In this document: positions 47,801-58,000 of the stretch, piece after piece
Position numbering within the stretch: the first letter of the stretch is position 1
How the letters are laid out: each line of letters opens with the position of its first letter
From: Antedon mediterranea
Lineage: Eukaryota; Echinodermata; Crinoidea; Comatulida; Antedonidae
Length of the DNA: 64,000 bases
Assembly: GCF_964355755.1 (NCBI RefSeq)
Contig: NC_092670.1
Coordinates: 9,051,201 to 9,115,200 of the forward strand
Direction of reading: 5' to 3'
Notes under the pieces: generated by a model
What the model saw: only the letters and a program-made list of their open reading frames with translations
What the model was told of the DNA's origin: nothing
Database searches by the model: none
Position numbers and translations under genes: made by a program

Positions 47801-50773
47801 TTACAAGAATGCTAGCCTAGCTAGGCCTTGTACTAACTAGGCTAAACTGGGCTAGTAAACCCTATGATTTGCCGACATTGATACTGCCTAGGTAGGCCTA
47901 GGCTAATCTTAAATACTCACCGTTGTCTTACTTCTTGTGTGAATAATAATAGGTAGGCCTACTTCGTTTGTTCGTGATCAAGTTTGCCCTGCGTGTACTT
48001 TTCAAAACGACCGCTAGGTAACGAATCGCAACTATACATAGCCAGCCAATCCCGGATCAGGGATCGCTGTTTTCATTCAATTAGGCCCGGTGATGTGGAT
48101 GACATAACCACTAGCCAATCACCAGGCACTACAGTTTAAATATAATCACATCGATAATTAAGGAGATTTATGAAGAAACCACTGCTTAGCCATATATTAA
48201 AAAACACGATTGGTGTATGTCTGAACACCGGCCACGCTAACAACATACATGGTCAAATGCATAATTTAATATTCTATAGATTAACGCAATTTTTAATGAC
48301 AGAAGATGGCAGGCAAATAATGATAATTCAAATATAAAAATTGCATATTTTATTAATATTACCAACTACTTAAAATTACCAGTCGTAAGAAAGTGAACTT
48401 TTCGTAGTCCGATTGTGATGAAACTAAAACAGAATTATTCAGCAATATATGTTTGTTATCAATTAATCATCGACGCAGACATGTCAATAGAACATTCAGA
48501 CTGCGCATACGATTTCTACATGGTTAGGTTTTGGTCTCAAAAAATGTAACAGTTGATTCGCAGCGTTTTACAGAGGGCCGCGGTTAGAGACACGGAGTTC
48601 AATGAACGTGTTTGTTTGATTGGCAGCAGTGCTTTAGTATAGGCAAGCGCGTTGTAAAATCGTTTGATGTCACCGTCGATGCATATCCTTCTATTCTTTA
48701 ATCCATGATTAGGGCAAGAGGTCAGATATGGCATTTCTGTTTGCTTTAAAACAAAACATTTAATTACAGTAAATATAAAAAGGCATACTGCGAACAATTT
48801 GAAACAAATTTCAAGTCTGTGTGACCATTTGTTACCGAGATATGATGATAGAAGGTCAAAGGTCAAATGGTCAGAAATGGCATTTTCCGTCATTTCTGGT
48901 CAAAATATTCCATTAGAGTAAATAGAAATATGTACATTACAAACATTTTAAGATTAAAACCAAGTCTCTACGATTAGTGGTTGCCGAGATATAAGTACTT
49001 GATAGCATAAGCGGCCATTTTGAAAAAGCGCCCCCAGCGAATGAAAAACGCGTTTAGAATTTGGACAACAAGTTGGAAGTTGTTCGTTGTGATGTCCTTG
49101 ATCACTTAAAAGTGAAAAATCAAACTTGGCTAAATATATGAAGTAAAATACAAATGCTGCCTGACTAATATATTAATCTATTTCATTGATGTATAAACAG
49201 CATAATTATACTGTACTGTACCTGTAATTAAAATAAAATATCTTGTATTGTACAGTACAGGTTTTTATCTAATGCTTAACTATTAACAGTGAGTGCAGTG
49301 ACCACCGCAGTATGCATACCTTCTAGAAATTGGTAGCTCTCTTCCTCTGCCACCGCTTCAGCAAGGTCATTGTAGTTCACAACCTCCTCGGCCTTTCTCC
49401 TCATATAAGACTCTTTTGCAATGTTTTCAACAAAGAGTTCCTAAAAACAATTATTATAATTATTAAATTAATTAAATATATGTTTAAAATAAGGTATTAT
49501 TAGGCCCTAGCTAGGCCTATATCAATATTTTACACATATAATAATTCAATTAAAAACAAAAAACAAAGCAAAATGGGCGCTAGTTCCGTTTCGCACCTGT
49601 TTTTATTTCGACTTCCTTTTGACTCCAAATTGTTAAGCAGCTTATTGTGAATACTACACCTTAAAATTGGGCCTTATAAGTACTTTTATGAAGAAGAATC
49701 ACATAAAAAGTAACAAATAAAACCTTAAATTGATGATTTTACAGACATGTTTCTCGCGCATACCGTTCGCGAATTTAGCATACTCGAAGTTCAATATTTT
49801 CGTTTCTATGGAGCGCCAAAAGAGCAACAACAATAGATGGTTAAAATCTCAGTGGAATGCGTCTTCTTTTAATGCATTTATTATTGAAATACACGTTTAA
49901 TTTTAATATATTTTGTCAATAAAATGCTGTAACATTTTACTGCTAATAATTTGCTGTTTTCAAATAGCAACCACCCCTAGCTAGGCCTAAGAGTAAGACT
50001 AAGACTAACAGGAATATTATTTAGATCAGATATACCCCTACAGTACATGTAATATGATGATGAATTTGTCGATTTTCATTCCTAAAAGTTCCTGCAAAAA
50101 CCATGTACAGTATCAACAGTAATATTTTTGTTGCATTGACATTGACAAAATATGATAAAATTGAACGTAATTTTCACCAATAAATGCATTAAATATACGC
50201 AATTTACTGAGTTTTTAGCCCTCTATTATGATTGCTCTGTTGGCGCTCCATAAAAACAACAACATTGAACATGGAGTATGCGAAATTCACGAACCGATGT
50301 TCGAGAAAGACGTCTGTAAATTCATCAATTTAAAGGATTTGTTTTTTACTTTTTGTGTGATCTCCTTCGTAAAAGTATTTTTGAGGCCTCATTCTAAGGT
50401 GTGGTACTCACGATAAAGTTACTTAACCAATTTTGAGTCGAAATAAACGACAGGTGCGAAACGGAACTAGCGCCGCAAAATGAATGAATAAATAAATAAA
50501 TGAAGAGTATGTGTGTGCTCTCTAGGCTAGACCTAGATCGGGCCGAATCGTCCCGGATTCTACAAAACAGTAGCAGGGCCACAGGTCTATCCGAATACTG
50601 AATGCTCGAATAAACGAAAGGCTAGCCTAGCTAGTAGAGCCTAGCTAGCTATCTTGGACTTCATAACTTACTGTTGCTTTGGTTATAAGGAAAAGGGATT
50701 CTCCACTAACTGAAGTGATTTCGGGGGAACTTTTCATTATCATTCTTATTCTAGCTACTGGTAATGCAGTCAT
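44804..50773 (-). CDS. CHRAC1: CHRAC1 (CHRAC-15) histone-fold protein, three exons
   Basis: Exons are 50773-50672 (ATG in MTALPVARIRMIMKSSPE), 49440-49320 and 44883-44804 (stop TAG). Phases fit exactly (0, then 1), giving 100 residues with no stop. The protein shows the H2A/NF-YC-type histone fold of CHRAC1: the L-P-V/L-x-RIR-x-IMKSSPE start, FLITKAT, YNDLAEAV, SYQFLED and the conserved VLPKKVL near the end, then an acidic/basic tail. In animals CHRAC1 pairs with POLE3 and joins ACF1 and SNF2H in the CHRAC nucleosome-sliding complex in the nucleus. Every exon is too short to stand out as an open frame. Intron 1 holds an 899 bp transposon and intron 2 holds a 4.2 kb element. The gene is head to head with WDR75, with start codons 1.24 kb apart. 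Confidence 0.93.
44960..45416 (+). repeat. Left long terminal inverted repeat
   Basis: Tip TAGTCAGGCAGC. It contains AAAATGGCCGCC and the DR1-type sequence TGACCTTTGACCT at 45272-45284, with another (TGACCTTTGACCA) at the inner edge, 45413-45425. Confidence 0.88.
45899..47292 (+). pseudogene. Decayed PIN-like (FEN/XPG-like) gene of the long-TIR element
   Basis: Three frames read as one protein. The first (45899-46303) has KRDQLGKEALDKF, VEKTVTFWDSQKKNN and RLLVVVKSRPEFALKDVIG. A short LPLPDNVS bridge in another frame follows. The second frame (46306-46959) has LIKSSIIDGMCVVNMV, TKYLSEKIRNHF and the acidic motif FSVDTDVFIFL. After a third shift (47010-47290) comes ALIGWYAF, then GADNTGTFAGKG. 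This layout (IIDGM, an acidic E/D-x-D stretch, DTDV, G-C/A-D-x-T-x-x-F-x-GKG) is that of a multi-copy family I recall from invertebrate genomes. The DTDV and glycine-rich motifs resemble PIN-fold nucleases. At least three frameshifts (near 46280, 46312 and 46935) kill this copy. Confidence 0.7.
48724..49167 (-). repeat. Right long terminal inverted repeat
   Basis: Inverse of the left arm; ends GCTGCCTGACTA at 49167. Contains a perfect DR1 sequence AGGTCAAAGGTCA at 48853-48865. The inner 120 bases are clearly more diverged than the outer 300. Confidence 0.88.
49320..49440 (-). CDS. CHRAC1: CHRAC1 exon 2
   Basis: Between TTTTTAG and GAAG|GTATGC. Encodes ELFVENIAKESYMRRK, then VVNYNDLAEAVAEEESYQFL, the core of the fold. 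Ends in phase 1. Confidence 0.93.
49576..50474. mobile_element. 899 bp non-autonomous TIR element with an 8 bp target duplication
   Basis: Ends GGCGCTAGTTCCGTTTCGCA and its inverse, with inverted arms extending over roughly 260 bases each. GCAAAATG flanks both sides exactly (49568-49575 and 50475-50482). The interior is non-coding. It sits in CHRAC1 intron 1. The 8 bp duplication fits hAT, P or Merlin; the GG tip is unlike typical hAT ends (CA), so Merlin-type is possible. A shorter relative is at 22211-22725. Confidence 0.92.
50672..50773 (-). CDS. CHRAC1: CHRAC1 exon 1
   Basis: 34 codons from the ATG to GCAACA|GTAAGT. It contains ARIRMIMKSSPEITSVSGES, the first helix and loop of the histone fold. 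Ends in phase 0. Confidence 0.92.
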
Positions 50774-52017
50774 CGTGGATTTCTATTTATAAATTCAAAT
50801 GTATCATAAATTCACAAATTCCCCGCTGCCGATGTCTCTCTCGATTATCGATAACAATATGAAACGCCATATGTGCCTCCGGTTACCAGATCGATAGAAT
50901 TCAAAGTTCAGCACCTTATAGATAGAAGAATTTTGAACCTTTATAGTGCAGAATCAATGTAATTATTAATAGCGGTAGGAAATTGGTAACATTACGGCAG
51001 AGAAAATTACTCTCTATTACCCCTTTTATTTCAATATTAGTTTGGTGCACGTGATTGAGTCGACCAGTGGAAAGAAAATTTGTGTTTACACAGCACAGCA
51101 AAAAATAATGGCGCCAGGTTTGTGAGCCGCAAGTGAAATGATTTAGAGTGCACTACTGTATCTCAGTCTGCCCATTGAAAGTGTAATATGATTGGTCAGT
51201 TTCTGGTATAGTAATAAACATGATTGGTACATGTCGATTTGTTTCCGCCGAGAAGATAAAATGTTAACAACAAATACAAAGCAGAGGTTCCAACCTGACC
51301 AATCACATCTGTCATAATTGTAGTTATAGCCTAGTCTAATTTTTAACTTTAAAGTGGCTAGGAAGGAGGAAATGAACAATAAAAAGAGTGAACAAATCGG
51401 ACTTTGAATTGGCTTAGGCCATTTAAAGTTATTCACTTCCTCCTTAAAAAAAACAAAAATAAGGATTTTAAAATAAAATATAATGACTATAAAAGATATT
51501 GACGTTTCGGAAACATCATGGAACCATTCTCAAGAATGAAATTAGTAAAATTAACAACTATGCAAAAACACCAAAGGTGACAGGAAATACTTAATTAGGT
51601 ACAACAGACTGATGGTTCTCAAATACATTTCGGTGTAAAAAACTGGCATTATTCAAATGTACTTTTCGTTCACATGGAGAAAATAAATATAGACAAGATG
51701 ATTGATGGTCGCGTTGGCGATAATGAAACATTTTTTTGAATATATTATTTATTCACTCAGTTTATTTGTTTTTATGTTTTATAATAATGTACCACTATAA
51801 ACACAGAAAACATTTGCGCTTTAATACTTCGTTCTAACTGTCACAGTACAGTCGATTGAAATAATAAAGTAGCATGTGACGATGCACAGACGACGTTTGT
51901 GTATAAGATTACTTACGCTTCCTGTGTATAAAGGCATTGCTAGCGTTCCATAAAAACATTCATTTTTTACGATACGATATATTTAGCGCACGTGGTGTTG
52001 TTTTCTACGATAAAGAG
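50774..52017. promoter_or_regulatory. Shared 5' region between CHRAC1 and WDR75
   Basis: Divergent start codons lie 1.24 kb apart. No TATA box was placed with confidence. The only open frames (50916-51436, minus) have no domain. Sharing of regulatory sequence is inferred from geometry alone. Confidence 0.45.
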
Positions 52018-52091
52018 ATGGAGCCTTGTCTTGTTCAACGTGGAGGTAGAAAGTTCGTTCAAGAAAGAACCATTTTTTCTAAAGATTCAAA
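52018..52091 (+). CDS. WDR75: WDR75 exon 1
   Basis: ATG in AAAGAGATGG context. Encodes MEPCLVQRGGRKFVQERTIF and the shared SKDSK that precedes the first WD repeat. Ends in phase 2 before GTAAAT. Confidence 0.85.
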
Positions 52092-55000
52092 GTAAATACT
52101 TTTTAAATGTCTTTCATTCATTTCATTTTCAAGACGTTTAAAAAGGCTAGGCCTACTAGCTAGCCTAGCTAGCCTAGGCAGGCCCTCTAGCTAGCTAGTA
52201 GGCCTAACTAGGCCTAGACTTAGTTAGGCTAGTTAGTAGGCCTAGCCTAGCCCTAGCGGATGCTAGTCAAGTCGCCCCATCGCAAAGTCGCCCCATCGCA
52301 AAGTCGCCCCATACAAAGTCGCCCCTTACACAGTCGCCCCATCGCAAAGTCGCCCCGACGCAAAGTCGCCCCATCGCAAAGTCGCCCCGTCACAAAGTCG
52401 CCCTATCGCAAAGTCGCCCCAAAACGTTAAAAAATAGTTTACAAGTGCGTAAAATGTCGCAATGATACACAAAATAACACGGAACGTGTAGGCATAAACA
52501 GGGGAAGCCCCGCCATGTAGTCTCAGGTCACACGATCGGCACGCACCCCCATCATCAGAGAGGAAGCCCCCGACTAATCACTCCGCGGTCGCACTAACGT
52601 GCTAGCTTACCAGAGGGAAACCCCCGTAATTACTCGCCGTTGTCGCACTTACAACGCACCATCTGAAGATGGGGAAACCCCGCCGGAGTTTTACGATGAT
52701 ATCAGTCGCGTTCGAAATCGGTCGCGTTTAAATTTGGTCGCGATAAATTGATGTTATACAATCTAGATTATTTTTACTTTGGTCGATAAATATTTATTAT
52801 TATTATTAGGCCTATTGTAAACATAGTTTAAGATTATAGTATTATCCAGCATAATGTCATTTAACAGTACATAATTATTTAAATGTGAAATATTTTATAG
52901 AAAACGTAGGCTACGTCTGTGTCTTTTATTTTTATATGCAACAAATTACGTAAAACAATTTATTTATAAACATTCAGTTTACTATACATAGTATTACAAT
53001 GAACATTGATTATAAGCCTGGAAATGCAATCCCATCATTATATCAATTATAAAATTGCATCATATCACCACTATATGTCGTAAATGATGACTGGCGTGTG
53101 TGTATTCGTCGTACGTCCGTGTACGTATTATTCCGTGCCTCTTCACTGTCTTGTTTAATTTAAAATTAAATAAAAACCCGATATGAGGATATTTATTAGG
53201 CATGATAATTAGAATGTTCTATAACCAAAATGGTTGAAGAGAATTTCTTCAGTAAAATTATCATTGTGCTGTTGATTAAAAAGGCGACTCGCCATCTGAA
53301 ACATTCTCTGAAAAAACCAATCGGAGCTGCGCCTTCTGGTATCTGTTTCCTCACAGCTGCTACGTCTTTCTGCTGACCGTTGGGGATTCCCCTTTTTAAA
53401 AAACATGCACACGATACTGTACGATGGTTTTTCCATGGTCAAAATGTAGCGTTTTAATTTTACTAAAATACCTGCATGTAAAACAATCATATCGGCGATG
53501 AAATCCTTTTTTTTTATTTCTTTATTTTGAAAAGTCATTATAAAATTAAGACACATAACTTGTCAATAAATGCAAAATGATCAATAAGTAGCCTATAACA
53601 CTCATTGTCTTACAACACTGTTATTGTTTTAACTACTGTAAATCTATACGAAGGCCTACTACACATTTATACATTTATTATATTATCCTAAAAAATGAGC
53701 TGGTATCCACGTGTAGGTTGAAGAAAGATTCGTAATTGTGGCTCTGGTAACTAATTTTAAAATCATATTAAATTAACATTTTCGAAACTATAAATCAGGG
53801 ATAATCTTTTTAGAACTTTCAAACAAGGGACTATTTTTTTAATGATTTTTAAAAAGCACATCACTCCATTAAAACCTGTAAAATAAAAATTAAAACACAA
53901 ATTATGTATATAATAGGATAAACATTATAATGTATACGACATTTAGCGCGACCAAAGTAACAACGCAATCGATATCAAACGCAACCAATATGATTAAAAC
54001 CGTGGGCGACTTTGCGATGGGGCGACTTTGCGTTGGGGCGCGACTTTGCGATGGGGCGAATTTGCGATGGGGCGAATTTGCGATGGGGCGACTTTGCGAT
54101 GGGGCGACTTTGCGATGGGGCGACTTTGCGATGGGGCGACTTTGCGATGGGGCGACTTTGTATGGGGCGACTTTGCGATGGGGCGACTTGACTGGATCCC
54201 GCCCTACCTAGGAGTTAGTAGGCTAGGCCTACCCTAGACCTAGTACAGTAACAGTAGGCTACCTACTTACTAGGCCCGGGCCTAGTCTACTGTAGGGCAG
54301 GCAGGCCTAGCTAGAGGCTAGGCCTAGGCCTGTACTAGCCTAACTAAAAGGACTACGAGGAGATTTGATTGAAGCTTTCAAAATTTTGAAAGGCTTTGAG
54401 GATATTGACCCAAAAGATTTATTTAAATTGTCTCACAACATCAGAACCAGGGGACACAGCTTAAAACTATATCGTCCAAAACTTAGAGGAAATCTTATGT
54501 GCAGGGTCAACTTTTTTACCATCATGAAGAGTCATACATCACTGGAATTCTCTGCCTGAATATGTAATACAAGCCTCTTCAGTGAACATCTTTAAGTCTA
54601 GACTTGACAACTATTTTCGGCTAGAAATGGAATCTAATAGGCACTAGCCTAAACTATTTCCATCAAACATTAAGTGTAAGTGTTAAGTGTACTAACTAGG
54701 CCAGCCTACTAGCTAGTTTCTAGGCCTAGTTAGTTAATATATTATAGGCCTAGGCTAGGCTAATATTAAAGACACCTTCCCTACAATTTGTAAAGTTTAC
54801 TTTAAAAACATTAAACCAGGTCATTCCTTGTCTTAATTGTACGTTTTATAGTAAATTATAATAAAAAGTGAGAAACAATGCACTACCTCGTGGCAACTGA
54901 CTTCTCGTGGACAGTCTTTAGGCCTAGCCTAGCTGGTAAACATCGGTAACGTACGAACATCATGGTTTTTTTAACATTTTCATGCTACAGGTACACAACA

Positions 55001-58000
55001 CATCTTGCAGAGATGACAAACAGTGTGACCAGTCGAGCGTAAAAAAAATAACAAGAGTTTTCAGGAAATTTCAGGACAAAATAACATACATAATAACTAC
55101 AATACATAACATAACTGTGATAGAACGATTTTTCTAAAAAAACACAGTGTATAAGCATTGGTGCCGCGACTGCACCACAAATTGGTAGTGACAAACACCT
55201 ATAAAACCTTTCTTTACCAACAAGCTATTTCATTGATCGAATTTATCCTCCTTTACTTTATTATGTACAGTGAATTGAGAGCTTAGTATATGAATGAACT
55301 ACTAAAAATTGTACATTTGTACATATTCTTGTCAGGTACTTGTTATGCTGTTCTGGGACTGTTGTCAATGTGCTTAGTACATCTAGCGGAGAGTGCGTTC
55401 AGACATTAACCTCGCATCAAGAAGCTGTTACAGGCATTCAACTAAATCATTCCAATCAGTTACAGGTTAGTCACGGGTGTATCCAGAGGATAGCGTTAAG
55501 AGCACAAGCGCCATCATTTTAACAGCTAAATTGAATTTGTGAACTTTTTGACCATGTATAACTTATGCCTTTGGGTGTGAACTAGGCATCACGTTGTCAT
55601 CATTGTTGGCATTATGTACAACAGCTACACACCGGTGCTGCCACGTTTAAAAACTCATTTTTCCACCCTTAAAGGTACAAAACGAATTTGCTTCTCAGAG
55701 TTCTATTTGTTTAAAATAAAGTTTGCGGTATACCACGTCAAATAGAAACTGTTCAGTTCAGTCTTGATCAATATACTCCAGAGTGAGAATTTTCTTTCTT
55801 TATTTGTAGGTTTTCACATGTTCAGTTGAAGGCACAGTGAAACAATGGGATTTTCCAGATGGTATTCTTCTTAAGGTAAAGAATTTTATTCTTTGTACAG
55901 TAATCTAGTGGTATGATGCTCAAGTTAGTGCAGGGACACTCACTTTTAAATATGCCTGATTTAAGTCCTTCCACCCAGCCTATTTTACCTTTTTTATACA
56001 GCTAATATTTTAAGTCTTTTCAACCAGCCTAATTTCAACATAGTACATTCTTTGCATTTTCACAACCCACTCTTCACTTTAGCCTACATCCCTATATTTT
56101 GTAAAAGATACCTGCGTGTACTGTACACTATTAGAAATATACAGTGAGTCCCATGAATCTTAAAATGGTTAAATAATGATTAATTAGAAATGTTTACCCC
56201 TTTGAGACACCTTTAATACAGTGCATATCAGTCTACCGGGAAGACGCCATCCTGACAGTTCTTTATATATGCACATACTGTATGTTCATGTGACCAAAAA
56301 CCTCAAGCTGATCCTCTGTTGTATTAACAGAGACCCCTACCTTCTTCCTGATTAACATGTTGCAATGCATGTTATAATCAGGATCCATTTGTATGTAACT
56401 GATATTTAAAGCCCCCTTCCCTACGTTTTTTAGATCTAATTTAAGATCACAAACTATATTTAATGTAAAAATAATACTATAAGGTCCTATTGTGATAACT
56501 TTTTTCGTCTTTAAACGGTTAAAATGTGAAAAATAAGTCGATTCTAATAATTATAATTATAGTGGCCCGCTATAAATCCCAAAATGCATTGCGCGCGGAT
56601 TCATATTTTTGTTTTTCACCTGTAATTCGCCCACTTTTCGATCGATCGTGAAAATACCAGGTTTTCCCCAATTTGTATCAACGGAGTCTGGCAAAAATAG
56701 AAAGACAATTAATGCAGCAACTATACAACGTCAGGCTAGGTATATAGCTAGCGTACGATGTTTGTACGTTACCGATGTTTACCAGCTAGGCCTACAAAAC
56801 TAAGCCTAGCTAGGCTAGGCCTAAGACCGTCCACGAGAGGTCGATCGCCGCGAGCTACTTAGGTAGTGCATTGTTTCTCACTTTTTATCATAATTTACCA
56901 TAAAACATACGTTTAAGTTAAGGAATGACATGGTTTAATGTTTTTAAAGTGATATATATGTATTATTTTCCAAAAAACGTCCAAAATTGCAGGGAAGGGG
57001 TGTTTAATGTTAACAAAATTTCTTTTTTAGACCTACAAGCTACCAACTCCTGTCCTAGGTTTGTTAACATCTTCTGCTCATCCTGATGGTGTATTTGCTG
57101 TTGTCAAGCCTAAATCAAGTAAGTTATGTGCCATGCATATTTATTTTTATATTTTAAATTTAGGGTAAGGTAATCACTGTCCTATCAGATAGGTGGTAAT
57201 CCTCCTGGTACAGGGGCTAATTTGCAAACCATTTCACCGGGGTAACCCCTACTCGTCTTGAATGATTCTTTAAAGTGCATACGGGTAAACTGAGTACACT
57301 AGACCTACAGTTTATAGCCCTTATCCAAGACTTGTTCCACCAGAACTAGGAGCGAGTTGGCCTTGAACCCATGTCGCTGTTATTGGCTCTTTAGGTACGG
57401 ACGCTTGCTTTAAGCGTTTGTCAAAGATAAAGTCAATAATCTTTCCATGTTCCAAATAAGTATTTATATTACTTTCATCTTTTACTTTAGAAGAAAGGGA
57501 AAATTTAGAGCTGGTCAGGTTCAAGCTATCGAAGACAACTGGACGGACGACTAAAATCGATCCGTCGATTATAATGAATAATATCTCGTTTAACTCCAAA
57601 ACATTCGCTTTTGGAGCCCGTGGAAAAATCATCGCAACCGTTCAAGATCATGTTTTAAGAATCTACTTTGTCAAAACACAAAAATTTGTCAGGTGAATAT
57701 TGAGTTGCTTTTTATAAGATGTGCCGGGGATGTATGTATAAGACAGAGAGAGTTTCGCTGAGTTCTGTTTTAAAGGAAGTGCAATTGTAAAGAGAAAAAA
57801 AAATTAATGTAACAAAATAAATTGCTCTATAGAATGTTGCTCTAAAAATATGATACAGTAGTTATTCATTTTTATGGGAGAAACATTTGATTTCATGTCA
57901 AAAATGATATAGAGCCGCACATTTTTGGGAAATGTAAATGTATTGTAGATTTTTATTTTGATTGTTGGGCTTGTTCTTTGTGTACTTTTTAAACATTTTT

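Larger units (their letters stand above)
44960..49167 (+). mobile_element. 4.2 kb element with about 450 bp terminal inverted repeats and a PIN-like gene
   Basis: The left arm (44960-about 45416) and the inverse of the right arm (about 48724-49167) share TAGTCAGGCAGCATTTGT at the tip, then TTAGCCAAGTTTGATTTTTC, AGTGATCAAGGACATCACAA, ATTCTAAACGCGTTTTTCAT and CGGCAACCACTAATCGTAGA. They are nearly identical in the outer half and more diverged inwards. ATA flanks both tips (a possible 3 bp duplication, weak). The left arm has a 14 base insertion near 44979. Inside are a decayed PIN-like gene (45899-47292) and an internal inverted pair (47424-47475 against 48664-48717). The whole element lies in CHRAC1 intron 2, opposite in orientation. 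No DDE transposase motif was recognised. This is an inferred DNA transposon of unassigned superfamily. Confidence 0.82.

Noticed and set aside
57160-57400. tRNA gene
   Set aside because: Only a B-box-like word is present; no cloverleaf, A box or acceptor stem. Kept as a possible SINE.
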